From the NCBI GenBank assembly GCA_020746875.1, contig JAGTJL010000021.1, forward strand, positions 1 through 64,000: a stretch of DNA of 64,000 nt, given 5' to 3'. Both the position numbers and the translations under genes were made by a program. Position 1 is the first letter of the stretch. Every line of letters begins with the position of its first letter. This DNA is from Rhexocercosporidium sp. MPI-PUGE-AT-0058. Taxonomy: Eukaryota; Ascomycota; Leotiomycetes; Helotiales. The notes beneath the pieces were generated by a model. It searched no databases and was not told where the DNA came from. It saw only the letters and a program-made list of their open reading frames with translations. Below are positions 49,901-63,999 of this stretch, piece by piece.

Positions 49901-50259
49901 AGTGTGTTGTATTTGAATTCATCCCACAAAACTCATCCTTTTAGGAGGAGCTTGACTGGTGAAAAGCTGGTAGGAAAAGGATCCTTGGGTTAGGGTAAAT
50001 GCAGGCCAGAAGACGTTCGATACGTAGCTCGTAATTCCGCAGTTCTTTTTGATAAATCGACAAGACTCTGGAGTTTCAGGAAATAATCATTGGTACAGCC
50101 TCTGGTAATTTGAGCAAGGTCTTATGTTATGCCTGGTGCCCTTTTCTGGGTCAACTAGCCTCGCCTGCCTCTTCACCTAAAATAAAGCCCACATGCCAAC
50201 TGACGTTATGTCTGATGTACCTCTACCTTATATATCGATACCTGGTGTCAACAGCGCTA
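46925..50259. other. 3.3-kb spacer between the two oxidase genes
   Basis: Composition is normal, and no complete gene could be established. Coding-like minus-strand stretches occur at 48,114-47,960 (ending at a GTGAGT donor), 47,890-47,755 (ending at a GTAATA), 49,800-49,600 (with one TAG) and 49,578-49,450. A plus-strand open frame without an early ATG spans 48,908-49,192. They might be exons or remnants of a lost gene, but frames do not join cleanly. A perfect 23-bp tandem repeat lies at 47,129-47,197. Confidence 0.45.
47129..47197. repeat. Three perfect tandem copies of a 23-bp unit
   Basis: The unit ATTCTTAGAATCCCTTCTAA plus TGC is repeated exactly three times, at 47,129, 47,152 and 47,175. 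It contains TTCTTAGAA, a short palindrome. It lies about 200 bp after the stop codon of the amine oxidase, so it may be in its 3' UTR or terminator region. Confidence 0.9.
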
Positions 50260-53794
<3,535 letters not shown>

Positions 53795-55078
53795 ATGTCA
53801 TCACTCTTGGGGTACCTTGGCCTTGGTGGCTCTACACCTGCCAGCAATGATAATTCAGCAGTCCGGGCTTTGCCGGCGTCGTGGTATACTTCACAGGAGA
53901 TGTACGAACTTGAGAGGCGGGCGATTTTTTCTAGGAAATGGATGCCTATTACTCACAAACTCAGACTCAAGCAACCTGGCGACTATCTACGCTATGACAT
54001 AGCTGGCTTTCAGTTTGTACTGTGCAGAGACCGGGAGGGCAACATCAATGGATTCCACAATGTCTGCCGACACCGAGGCTTTCCAGTGGTCACCCAGGAG
54101 AAGGGCCAAGCTAAAATCTTTGCTTGCCTCTATCACGGTTGGTCCTACGGCCTCAACGGCAAGCTTGCCAAAGCCCCTAGCTACCAAGATCTACCCGATT
54201 TCGATAAAAGCAAGAACGGTCTCCTCCCAATCCACGTTCACATTGACAGGAACGGTTTTATCTGGGTCAACTTGGATGGCAAAGCCAAGCCAGAGATTGC
54301 CTGGTCGGATGATTTCGAGGGCATTGACATGCTTCCAAGATACAAGGGAGTCAATTGGGACGAGTTTGAATTCGACCATACTTGGGAAATGGACGGAGGA
54401 TACAACTGGAAAATTTTGGCTGACAACTACAACGAATGCTATCACTGCAAGACGGCCCATCCTGACATTCCGTCAATTGCCGATCTCAGCTCATACTCTG
54501 TCAAGACCGAGGGGGACTCCATTCAACATAATGTTGCAACCACTCCTGAGCAGGCAGCAGCTGGACTGGCAGTTACTCCTACCTACTTCTTCCCCAATTC
54601 CTCCATCACTGTCTCGTAAGTATAGCAATTCGTCACATCCCTAGCCTAACTAACTTAAGACAGGCCACATTTCTTCTACATGCAGAGGTTTGTGCCTAGT
54701 GGGCCTACTAAGTGTTCAATGCGGTACGAAGTTTACCGAAACATGAATTCCCCGGAGGAGGATTTCCAAAGGATTGACCAAATCTACAAGCGCGTCATGG
54801 CGGAGGACAAATATCTCTGTGAGCTGACACAGAGTAATCTCAACTCTGGAGTCTTTATCAATGGGGAATTGCACCCAAAGATGGAGAAAGGCCCTCTCTA
54901 CTTCCAGCAGGCTGTCCGAGAAATCGTCCAGGCCCATCACAAACGTGAGCAGGCAGCGAGGCAGGAGATATGGCCTGCTAGGCAGCAACTACCGAGTGAC
55001 GCTCTGACGAGCGGGAAAGACATCGAGTTCTGCTCAGGGCTGAGTTGTCCAGGTGACAAAGAGAGTCTGGCATGGTGA
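53795..55078 (+). CDS. Rieske non-heme iron oxygenase, choline/glycine betaine/carnitine monooxygenase type
   Basis: There are two exons, 53,795-54,615 and 54,664-55,078, separated by a 48-bp intron (GTAAGT..GACAG, branch CTAAC). The 411-residue product has a Rieske centre Cys91-x-His93 and Cys111-x2-His114. The mononuclear iron site is Glu214-x2-His217-x4-His222 in NECYHCKTAH, with Asp322 (MAEDKYL) as the likely third ligand. Glu rather than Asp at 214, and the ECYHC context, resemble carnitine (CntA) and glycine betaine (GbcA) oxygenases more than plant choline monooxygenase. That comparison is from memory. It would hydroxylate an N-methyl (or the choline alcohol) carbon using O2 and electrons from a separate reductase, which is not in the window. 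The divergent dimethylglycine oxidase favours glycine betaine as substrate. No signal peptide or organelle signal is visible, so it is probably cytosolic. Confidence 0.85.
54616..54663 (+). other. Intron of the Rieske oxygenase gene
   Basis: This 48-bp intron has donor GTAAGT, branch CTAACTAAC at 54,646-54,654 and acceptor GACAG. Splicing joins ..SITV and SPHFFYMQ through a split Ser codon. Confidence 0.88.
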
Positions 55079-55358
55079 ATTGTGGCGTAAATGAAGGAAA
55101 TCGACAGTCTGTAGTTTGGTTGACTTGCTGTATCTGCGACTATCTTTGTGTCTTATTATCTTCGTTCGTCGAGCCTGTTGCGATGTAGCATATCGGATGC
55201 GTAGCAGGCCATAGCATATGACCCTAGCAGGCTACAGTGAGTATTTAAGCCTAGTTTTAGGCCTCTACGTAGGTACCTAGGGGTCACCATATGCTATATC
55301 TATAGGTTACGTGCCATTGTAAAGTAGTAGGATTTAGCTTACTTAGTGTTTCTAATTT
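55079..55358. other. 3' flank of the Rieske gene
   Basis: This stretch has mixed composition with no gene. It is the presumed 3' UTR and terminator of the Rieske oxygenase. It contains near-repeated CATATG / GTAGC words but no structured element that I can define. Confidence 0.4.
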
Positions 55359-55487
55359 ATGAAAATTTCGGTTGCTATTATCATTGTCATTAACCTGCTG
55401 CTGTTGCTGCTCCCCCTCATCATCGGGATCGGCATTGCGTGCAGGCCAACCAGCCCGCCTTCGTCTGATACGCCTCGGCCATTCTGA
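55359..55487 (+). CDS. Possible 42-residue single-span membrane micropeptide
   Basis: An ATG frame of 42 codons encodes a hydrophobic segment from residues 3 to 26 (Ile/Leu/Val-rich, with six consecutive Leu near residue 13). A short polar, Pro/Ser-rich tail containing one Cys follows. It could be a membrane micropeptide or a signal-anchor. No homologue is known to me, and the Leu run is encoded by a CTG/TTG repeat that could be low-complexity DNA. It sits 280 bp after the Rieske gene on the same strand. Confidence 0.3.
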   Translation: MKISVAIIIVINLLLLLLPLIIGIGIACRPTSPPSSDTPRPF

Positions 55488-56063
55488 CTGTGTTATTCTT
55501 TGATGATGTTGTGGGCGCACCGTGGAGGCGGGTTTTGAGGCCGAGCGGGACAGTATGTTGTGGCATTAGACCAAGCGCGGCGCGGACCGAAGTCCATAGC
55601 ACCGATGCTGTCGTGCAATGGCTCGCTCGAGAGGCACGAAAGGGGGGGGACAGGTGTAGAATCTATCGCCGGAGCTCCTTGTTGGGCAAGCAGCAAGCGC
55701 TGTACCGTTTCGGGGAGTCATTAATATCCAAGAAAAAATCAAATATAGAGCTAATTACGTGGAGTTGTATTATCTAGGTATGTGGAAGCCGCAGCTAAGA
55801 ACAAAGCCCCTGAGCCTCATTACGTGTACGTTATTACCTTTGTGAGTAAGAGTTATTTACAAGTCCTCTTATAAGAAGTCTCGCCTACGAGATTTTTTAA
55901 ATATAATTAATAGAATATATATATTAGCCTTAGCTAAATTTATATTAATTTTAAGTAACCTTAAAAATGACATTACTATTTTAATACTAATTCTTTCGAT
56001 ATATTAGTTAAGTAAACTCCATTTTTAACTTATACTTATATTTAAGATTAAGGGTTCATATTA
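55488..56063. other. End of the gene island and return to AT-rich DNA
   Basis: No gene is seen. Short overlapping open frames on both strands up to about 55,780 are GC-normal but have no family features. After about 55,880 the sequence becomes AT-rich and RIP-like. Confidence 0.5.
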
Positions 56064-56106
56064 ACGTCCGACTCCACTATTCCGCCTACCCCTCCATTCC
56101 GCCACC

Positions 56107-56387
56107 TGTTACGACCTCCGATGCGCCTCGTATTACCGACACAGCTGTTAAGGCTGCTTTAGTCACGTGGAGGCTGCTTTGCTCGTAGTATTGCTTTTGG
56201 CCTAGCAATCATAGCGCTAGACCTAATCGGGAAAGGCTAAAGAGACTTTTTTATATTTATATTAAAGCTCTTTTTTATAAAGAGCTTTCCTTTTCTCTTT
56301 ATTTTTTCTTTTTAATTTTAAACGTAACTTTAAGTTTAAATATAAAGCTATTTCTTATATTATATTAACCTTTAGCTAGCTATAATA
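56107..56387 (+). repeat. 5' LTR of gypsy element U
   Basis: It begins TGTTACGACCTCCGATGCGC and ends CTATAATA, equivalent to CCGTAATA in the 3' copy. It contains the shared block GGCCTAGCAA..TAGCGCTA and is preceded by CCACC. Confidence 0.88.
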
Positions 56388-59299
56388 TAAGAAAAAACTA
56401 AGAACCCTTTTATTATAAAGCGTTATATTTTATTAAGTTTTACGCGTCACGTCTCTTTGCTCTTATAATAAATTAACGACGAACCTTAATACTTTAGCTT
56501 ATTTAATAGATAAGTACTTCTTTATTAATAGCAGATTACCTTAAAAAAAGTTAGAAAACCTCTTATTATTAACTTACCTTATATAACTTAACGCGCGCTA
56601 TTCGAACTTCGACTTCGACTTATATTTAATTAACAAATCGATTAACAACTTTAAATACCTTTTTACCTCGTATTATTATTACTTTCGACTTCTCCCCCCC
56701 GTCGGCGAAGCTCTAGAGAAAGAAGCGCCCTTTTACGGCTAAGTTTTATCGATACTTTTATCTCTTCGGTCGAGACTCTTATAAAAGAACCCGATAACTT
56801 TAAAGAACCTGATTCCGACTCGGAGGATAAACCCTAGAACTACTTCGACGCCTCGCCAGAGCTTACCGCTATTATAAAAAACCTTACTCCTACTTAATAA
56901 GTAAAAGTAAATCAACTGATCGAGATTTCTGTTAGCTTTATTATTACTGCCGCTATTAAGCAAGCCCTCGATTAATATATTATTTATAACCTTTGCTACG
57001 AGACTCGTACCCCTTTCTTTTAAGACGACCGATCGGCACGTGCTCTTATAATAAACCTTTAGTTAACCGCCGACTATTACTTATTAAAGCTAAATAATTT
57101 AGTCCGAGCTATAAAGCCTTTTAAAGTCAAGTACCCCGTATCCTTTTAGCGACTATAAGGACGATATTAAATATAATACTTAAAAGATAAAAATAAAGTT
57201 ATTTATAAAAGAATATTTAAGTAACTTTAAGAATAAAATATTATAAGTTAAGGCTTATTTTCAATATACCGCTGGCGAAGCAAAGACTATTATCTTTTAA
57301 TATATGGACTTCGAATTTACCGGTACTTTCGAGATTGCCGCCGATATTTTAATAGCCTTAGACTAGCGATTTTTTAATTATAACCGAGTTTAAGCTGCTA
57401 AAAGAATATATAACTAGCTATTAATAAGTAATATAACTTATAACGACTTTCGAATTAAATTCACTTTTTATATTATTATTAATAAGATTACTCGTTCTCG
57501 CTAATTTGAAGACGTATGCGAAAAGGTCTCCCCGGCCCTTAAGCGTATGATTTACATAAAGAAGTATAAAATAAAAGAAATTATATAACTTTAAATAAAT
57601 TCCTAATTATTATAAACCGGGAATTTTATAATATCGTATTAAAAGAAGCCGTAACGACTCGTAAAACTCAAGTTAACGTTACTTTTAATAGCCACGACGC
57701 GCGCGGCATTCTTAAGAAGAAAAGCTAGCGTGTAACCTCTTTATACCGGCTATAATAATATAAAGACCTTTAATACTACTTATAAACTGTTAATAGAAGT
57801 TCGCCCGCGCTCGCCATCCCGGCTTTATTCCTTATCGCCTTAAGTCTCTTGTACCGCCTCTTATTCTTAAAGACGTTTCCTCGACATTTGCTTTTATTAT
57901 AATAAGACTAGCTATTAAGTTAGCGATTGCTTTAAGCGCTAAAAGATTAAGCTCTTAATAAGTCGATTTCCTAACTAATCGTCGGCGAAGACCTAAAGAC
58001 TAACGAGTTATTAAAAAACTCTTAAGCCGTAATAAAGATTATACTTAATATAAGTATAACTTATAAAAGACTTAGTATTTAATTTCCGTGCTTTTATTAA
58101 AAGACAATAATTCTTAATTAATATTAAATTAAAAAGAAATAAATTCTTTACTAAAATACTTATATATATTAATAATAAAGCGAATATTTTTAATATAATT
58201 AAAACTTCTTTTATATACCGACTCGTTAAGTAATTTAATATTTCTTTTGTAATACTCCTTTAACTAATTGTCTTAACTAATTATAATAGCAGAAAAGGTA
58301 AGCTTATTAATACGGCTATTTTACTTATCTTAACTATTAACCGCCGGCGATTAACTTCCTTTCTTAATAATTAACTTAAGAAATACCGATATTTTAATTA
58401 ATCAGAAGTTCCTCGAGTATTACGACTTAAAGCAATTATATATAAAGAATCGTAATCGGTTAAAATAGCCGTTAAATATATTCGTATAGCCGTACTTTAA
58501 TTAGCGAGTCTTCGTCGATATTAACCGTTTAATAAGCTAATTATTAAGTCTTATTAGCTCGATGCGGAACGAAGGACGCTTCTTAAACTTAAATAATTAT
58601 CGCCGAAGCAAGTCAGGATTACGGCACTCGACGATTCTCTTAAGCCTAAGGTCTTTATACGACTTATAGCTAGCGTCTCGCCGACTCGACCCTCGAGCTT
58701 TATTAAAAAGTTAAGAAGCGCTTACGTATTATAAAAGATTAATTAAACCCTTCGATATCCCGTGATCCGGATTATACTTAAAGATAGAAGAGTCCGGGGA
58801 GCTCTCCCGGCGAATTATTAGTTTAAAGCGCTTATTATAAAATCTTTTTAATATCGATAGCGGCGATATTTACGACGTACTTTTAATTTAAAAAAGCTAA
58901 GAAGAATAAAGTAAAAACTTTCGTAATATTAATATATGAAATCGATTAAAAACTGATTCGCTGCCGGCGAGAAGCCTTAAATTAATTAAGTATCGAACTT
59001 GTATTAATAAATAAAAACTTGATTTCAGAGGAAGCCTAAAGATTAAATACGCGTAAATAACGAATTAATAAGTAAAAAGTTTTTATTAAGTATTAAGAGT
59101 ATACTTTTTTCTTCTCCGACGAGCTTTTAATAAGCTATTAATATATCGCTAGGGCGTAGATTATTAGATTAAGTTTATTAAAGAGAACGACTTATTTTTT
59201 AAACTTTTTAACGTATAATTAAAAAATAATTATTAAAAATTAAGCGGTATATTATTAATAACTTATATAAAAGTTTTATCGAGCTCTCTAGCGCGTTAT

Positions 59300-60420
59300 A
59301 TGCGGCTTTTATCTTTTTGCTAAGAAAGCTAATAGTAATCTCCGGTTATGCGTCGATTATTAAAAGCTAAATGCCTTATTTAAGAAGGACCCGTATTTAA
59401 TCCTTTTAATCGATGAGATAATAATTTATATTTATAAACAAAGGTCTTTATAAAGCTCGATATTTAATAAGCTTTTTATTACATCCGGATGTTCCTTAAA
59501 AGCGAAGATTATACGACCTTTCGCATTTAATATAATACGTATAAATATAAAGTCTTTTTTTTTAGCTTTACAAATAATCCGGCGATTTTTTAGTAATTTA
59601 TTAATAATATCTTAATAGAGTACTTAAACGACTTTTGCGCGGCTTATATAAATAATATCCTTATATACTCGTTAATTCTTAAGGAGCACGAAGTTTATAT
59701 TAAAAAGTAATAATAATATTATAAGCGTACGGACTTTAAGTCGATATTAAGAAGTCCGAGTTTAACGTATAAAAATAAAGTTCTTAAGTTTTATTATTAG
59801 CGTCGATAACGTAAAAGTAGACTTAGAGAAGATTAATATAATTAAGAATTAGCGATACGTTAATAACGTACGAAATATATAAAGTTATTTAATTTCTGTA
59901 ACTTTTATTATCAGTTTATTAAAAATTATAATTATATTATACGATTTTTATAATACTTACCGGAAAAGACGTTCCTTTTAAATTCGATAGCGCTTATAAG
60001 GACGCTTAAGAAACTCTCCGAGAAGCCCTCTAATCTGCGCCGGTTTTTATTATTACGACCTTATTAAATAAATATAGCTAAAGACCGATTCTTCCGACGG
60101 AGTCGTCGCGAGAATCTTATTTTAATTTTAAAAGACGATATCTTTTATTTTATAAAATACTTCTTAAAGATAATAACGGACCCTGAGCTTAATTACTTAA
60201 TTTATAATAAAAGAATATTAGCGATTTTCCGGTTATTTAAGCAATATCGCTTAGAGCTCTTAAATATCTAAAAAAATATCTTTATTTATATTAATTACCG
60301 AGTCTTAAAGTACTTTATAATTATTAAGGACTTTACGGTTAGGCAAGCTCGATAGGCTAAGTTCTTTACGGACTTTTATTTTACGATTATATATTATATT
60401 AAAACAATTAATACGTTAGC
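59300..60420 (+). pseudogene. Gypsy reverse transcriptase and RNase H remnant (element U)
   Basis: Readable blocks in order are FSFTNNPAIF, LNDFCAAYINNILIYS, KEHEVYIKK, DIKKSEFNV, then RNase H entry TGKDVPFKFDSAYKDA and LREAL*SAPV. These match the classic fungal gypsy pol layout. Catalytic Asp residues read Asn and Gln codons read stop, so the gene is dead. Confidence 0.78.
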
Positions 60421-61179
60421 CGATATCTTGTCTCGACGGGATTAAGACCTTACGGTTATAAAGGCACGAAAGCAGGCTATCCGTAGTTAATAGTTAATTC
60501 CGACTGATAAAATCGACTCTCGAGTCGCCAGCGATTTCTAGCTTTCCGCCGTCGATCTTATAAACGCTTATATTAAAGTCGTAAAGACGATATCTTTAGT
60601 ATTTATAAAGGTTATAATCCTAGATTATAATACTGAGCTTTATAACGAGCTAGAGCTAGAACTTAAGCTTAATATAAAAGTATTAGTCGACCCGGAAACT
60701 CTTACGCTAGAAGAGCTTAATCTTAACTTTATAATAGTTTATAATATCGTAGAATATAATATTATTAATTAAGTACTTTTAATTAATAAGTCGTCCTTTT
60801 TATTAGAGCTTTTTTAATAAAAAGTTAAAAAGTAATTATTAAATTACGAGTTAATAAATGATAAGCTGCTTTTCTAAGGTCGCTTGAAAGTGCTTCTAAA
60901 GCCGCCGGAGCTTCGCACGGCACTTATTTATTACGTATACTTATAATCCTCGGTAATATATGTAAGGATCGGAAAGATAAAAGCATTACTTAATTGTAAA
61001 TATTATTAAAACGGCCTTATTACGGATATAGCTTAATACGTAATAAATTGTAATTATTCTCGATAAAAAGCCTGTAAAGATAAAACTCTTAGTTTTTTAT
61101 ACTTCTTATTAATTCTTATTTAATTATATTAATACTTTATAATAAATTTTACGAAGTTATTATTAAATAAGCACGGTTA

Positions 61180-61680
61180 TAACTTTATTATAATTATCGT
61201 CGACCGCTTATTTAAAAAGCCGGTCTTAATATCTTATAACGATATAATTATCGCGAAAAGTATAATAATCCTTTTCTTTATTTATTAGACCCGATACTTC
61301 GGTATGCCGGATTTTATTATTTTAAATTAAGGACTTTAGTTCGTTTTTTTTTTTAAAAAAAATATTATTATATTCTCGGAATTAAAGTAAAGCTTACGAC
61401 GGCGTATAACCTAAATGTCGACGGCTAAACGGAAGTAACGAATTAATATATTAAGCAGCGGCTCCGCTCTTTTTATTATTATTATTAAGATAATTAAAGC
61501 GACTTTTTATTAATTATAAATATCGCTTAATTATTATTATTATATAAGTCTTTAAGTAATTTATCTCCTTTTAGATTACTTAATAGCGTTAAACTAAGGA
61601 CTTCTTAAGATTTAATTAATTTAAAGCTTTTAGTTACGGTAATAAAGAAACTCAACCGCGAGGAGGCTTTATAAGTAGTA
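61180..61680 (+). pseudogene. Gypsy integrase remnant (element U)
   Basis: The frame shows RRPLI at the start of the core. Near 61,375-61,440 it has ILGIKVKLTTAYNLNVDG followed by a stop and TEVTN, the region of the second catalytic Asp and the Q-x-E step in gypsy integrases. The following PF(R)LLN segment fits the end of the core. Confidence 0.7.
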
Positions 61681-62343
61681 CTACGAATGAAAGAAGTTAC
61701 GGAAGTTGTATAATCGTTATTAAAAGCTTAATAAGAGAAAATAAAATAGCTGGCCAATCGCAGTCGCTGTGCCGTCGACTGGGACGTTAGCGACCTAATA
61801 CTAGTCGATACTCGGAATTAGAATATCGACCGACCCTCGAAGAAGCTGTCGGATAAGTAGTACGGATTAATTAAGGTATTCTCGTAAGAAAGGGAGAGTT
61901 AAAAAGTAGAATTACTAAAGAGTTAAATTATATACCTCGTATTTTATATTTATTTATTACGGAAGTACGTCGATAATCCTTTGCTAGGTTAAGCTAAATA
62001 AACGCTAGTATTAATATAGCTTTTATTTAATTAAAAAAGAATAGGAAATTAAAGCTATTTTAAGCTCGAAGTTAATAAATCGAAAGCTTTAGTATTGTAT
62101 TAAATAGCTAAGCGCCGACGAAAACTTAGAGTAATATTTATGCTCGGATGCTATAACGGCCCCTTACTTAATTAAGGCTTTTTATATAAGGTATAAAGAT
62201 AATAAGAAGGTCGTAAGGCTTTTAAGAGCTTTATTAAATAATTAAAGGCTTTTAATAATAAAGTTAATAATTATAAAAAGCTAAAAGATAATAATCTTAT
62301 AATTATAATTGCGCGAACGTAATTCTTTAGAAAGAAGAGGTAA

Positions 62344-62625
62344 TATTACGACTTCCGATGCGCCTCGTATTACCGATATAATTATTAAAGTTGCTTTAAT
62401 CACGTGAAAGCTGCTTTGCTCGTAGCATTGCCTTTGGCCTAGCAACTATAGCGCTAAACCTAATCGGGAAAGGCTAGAAAGACCTTTTTTGTATTTATAT
62501 TAAAGCTCCTTCTTATAAAAAGCTCTCCTTTTCTCCTTGTCTTTTTTTCTTAATTCTGAGCGTAGCTTTAAGTCTAAATATAAAGCTATCTCTTGCACCG
62601 TATCAACCTCTAGCCAGCCGTAATA
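62344..62625 (+). repeat. 3' LTR of gypsy element U (282 bp)
   Basis: It begins TATTACGACTTCCGATGCGC and ends AGCCGTAATA, followed by CCACC. It retains far more C/G than the 5' LTR, for instance in GCACCGTATCAACCTCTAGC. Confidence 0.88.
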
Positions 62626-63339
62626 CCACCTCTTTTACACTAAAACTCACTATTTTTAATAATTAACATTTTTATTCTTTATTAATAGAATAAGCTGAAA
62701 CTAAAGATTTGCAATATTTTTATAGGAGATTTTAGGGATGTTTAATTTGTATTACGTAAATATTATACATTAAGTATATAAAGGTTTAAGAAATTTCTCT
62801 CATACAAATTTAGTATAAATTTAGTTTTTCTTATTTTCTTAATAACTTCCGCAATTATTAATATAAAGCCTTCAAACTAATGCATAAGATTTGTTTCATA
62901 TATTGTTTTAAGACTCTTGAGTTTCAAGTTAATCCTATTAATAATAATATTTAAAGTTAAGTAAAGTATAAAGCATTATACAAATGATTTGTATAAGAGA
63001 AATTAATTACTTAAATAAAACACAACTACTAATACAATTACTTTAAATTTCTTATAAATTCAAGGATTATATGCGGTCTTCATCGAGTTTAAATTTTACA
63101 GAATAATATTCATTATTAAAGAAGTTATTAACAAGTGACTTTTAGCGGTTTTTGTATATAGAAATTTAAATTTAAGATTACGAAATAATTTATAATCCGA
63201 ATTACAATTAGCTCTACGAAATTAGTTAAAAAGGGCTCATAAATACGAATATAAGAAATTATGAATTTTTATTAATTAGTTATAAAAATATCAATACCTC
63301 AAAATCGCTGTTTTTGGTGTAAAAGGTAGGCGGAATGTT

Positions 63340-63370
63340 GGGGGGGGGGGGTGGGCGGGGGGGGGGGGGG
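63340..63370 (+). repeat. G-tract at the TIR end (G12-T-G3-C-G14)
   Basis: A run of 12 G, then T, GGG, C and 14 G lies at the right end of the TIR element. It could fold into G-quadruplexes. The opposite end has only short C-clusters (CCTACCCCTCCATTCC), so the run is probably a slippage expansion, or its length may be a sequencing artefact. Confidence 0.7.
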
Positions 63371-63373
63371 CGT

Positions 63374-63678
63374 TAAAACCAAGAACGTTATACCATTCTA
63401 CTCCGCACCGCAGTATCCTGCCTTATTTCCCTCCCGTATTATTGTAATACCTCTACAAGATAACCAATGCCAAACCCTCTATCCCAAGCATCCAATAAAT
63501 CTACTTCTCAAGATGGCGTAGTAATAACCTCTTCGGGCGGGATATGCAAATTCCTAGATATCATCAACTAGTTACAGATTTGATCTACACATGTTACAAA
63601 TACAATTTCTGCCATTACTGGCCACTAACACTCGGCTACTTTAGTTTGTTTTCCCTCATCCGCGTCTCTAGTGACCAC
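63374..63678. other. GC-normal DNA at the right edge, no firm gene
   Basis: A short plus-strand frame with ATG at 63,477 (34 codons) and another at 63,544 overlap here. Neither has supporting features. If the minus-strand frame at 63,679-63,999 is real, this would be its 3' flank. Confidence 0.4.
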
Positions 63679-63999
63679 TCACTCATTTACTCTCTTCCTG
63701 TACACATCGATCTTCTTGCTATCTTTGGCTCCCTGACTGTACGCGTTCCGATCCCGTATCACAGTGCTTCTGGCTGACCGGTTTTGAAGCATCACGCCTC
63801 TGTCTTCGAGATATACATCTGCAATATTAGTAGCTGTTGCGCGAAAGGTAACGAGTTGCATCTGTGAGGCCCATTGCGATTCCATCTCTGACTCCAATTC
63901 TGGTGACTTGTTTGACTTTTGCTCCGTTTCGGCTGGGCAAGTTGGTGTTAGCTCACTTTTCGGTAGTGGGAAGGGAATGTTACTCTGAGTTCTCGGTGC
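63679..63999 (-). CDS. 3' part of an unidentified gene leaving the window
   Basis: The minus strand is open for 106 codons from the window edge to a TGA at 63,679-63,681, with normal GC and no RIP stops. The predicted C-terminus is polar, with charged and Ser/Thr-rich stretches (for example KSNKSPELESEMESQW) and a basic end (KKIDVYRKRVNE). No known domain is recognised. The start lies outside the window or in an upstream exon. It could also be an untranslated or chance open frame. Confidence 0.4.
   Translation of the reverse strand, partial: APRTQSNIPFPLPKSELTPTCPAETEQKSNKSPELESEMESQWASQMQLVTFRATATNIADVYLEDRGVMLQNRSARSTVIRDRNAYSQGAKDSKKIDVYRKRVNE

Larger units (their letters stand above)
56107..62625 (+). 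mobile_element. Element U: full-length Ty3/gypsy retrotransposon, RIP-inactivated
   Basis: The LTRs are at 56,107-56,387 and 62,344-62,625, flanked by a perfect 5-bp duplication CCACC (56,102-56,106 and 62,626-62,630). Internal domains run in plus orientation. Gag-like sequence is before about 57,900. Reverse transcriptase (about 59,300-59,800) reads FSFTNNPAIF at 59,561 and AYINNILIYS at about 59,635, the Y-x-D-D box with Asp to Asn changes. RNase H is at about 59,957-60,420 (TGKDVPFKFDSAYKDA) and integrase at about 61,180-61,650 (VKLTTAYNLNVDG*TEV). The many stops are TAA/TAG at Gln or Trp positions. The 5' LTR and body are strongly mutated, but the 3' LTR is well preserved. Confidence 0.88.
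56064..63373. mobile_element. TIR element (~0.8 kb, Tc1/mariner-like MITE) split by a gypsy insertion
   Basis: The left terminal arm (56,064-56,106, continuing after the insertion at 62,631-62,660) is complementary to the right arm (about 63,300-63,373). Shared landmarks are ATTCCGCC, TTTTACAC(T/C)AAAA, a CCGCCTACC block and the ends ACGTCC / GGGGCGT. A TA dinucleotide flanks both ends (56,062-56,063 and 63,374-63,375), as in Tc1/mariner insertion. Without the gypsy element and its duplicated 5 bases it is about 786 bp, with no transposase. The interior (62,660-63,300) is AT-rich but less RIP-like than the gypsy DNA. Confidence 0.65.

Noticed and set aside
54015..54644. 209-codon plus-strand frame inside the Rieske gene
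   Set aside because: It is an out-of-frame shadow of the Rieske coding sequence with no family features.
63477..63777. Plus-strand frames near the right edge (ATG 63,477 and 63,544)
   Set aside because: They are short and partly overlap the longer minus-strand open frame; no domain or splice support.
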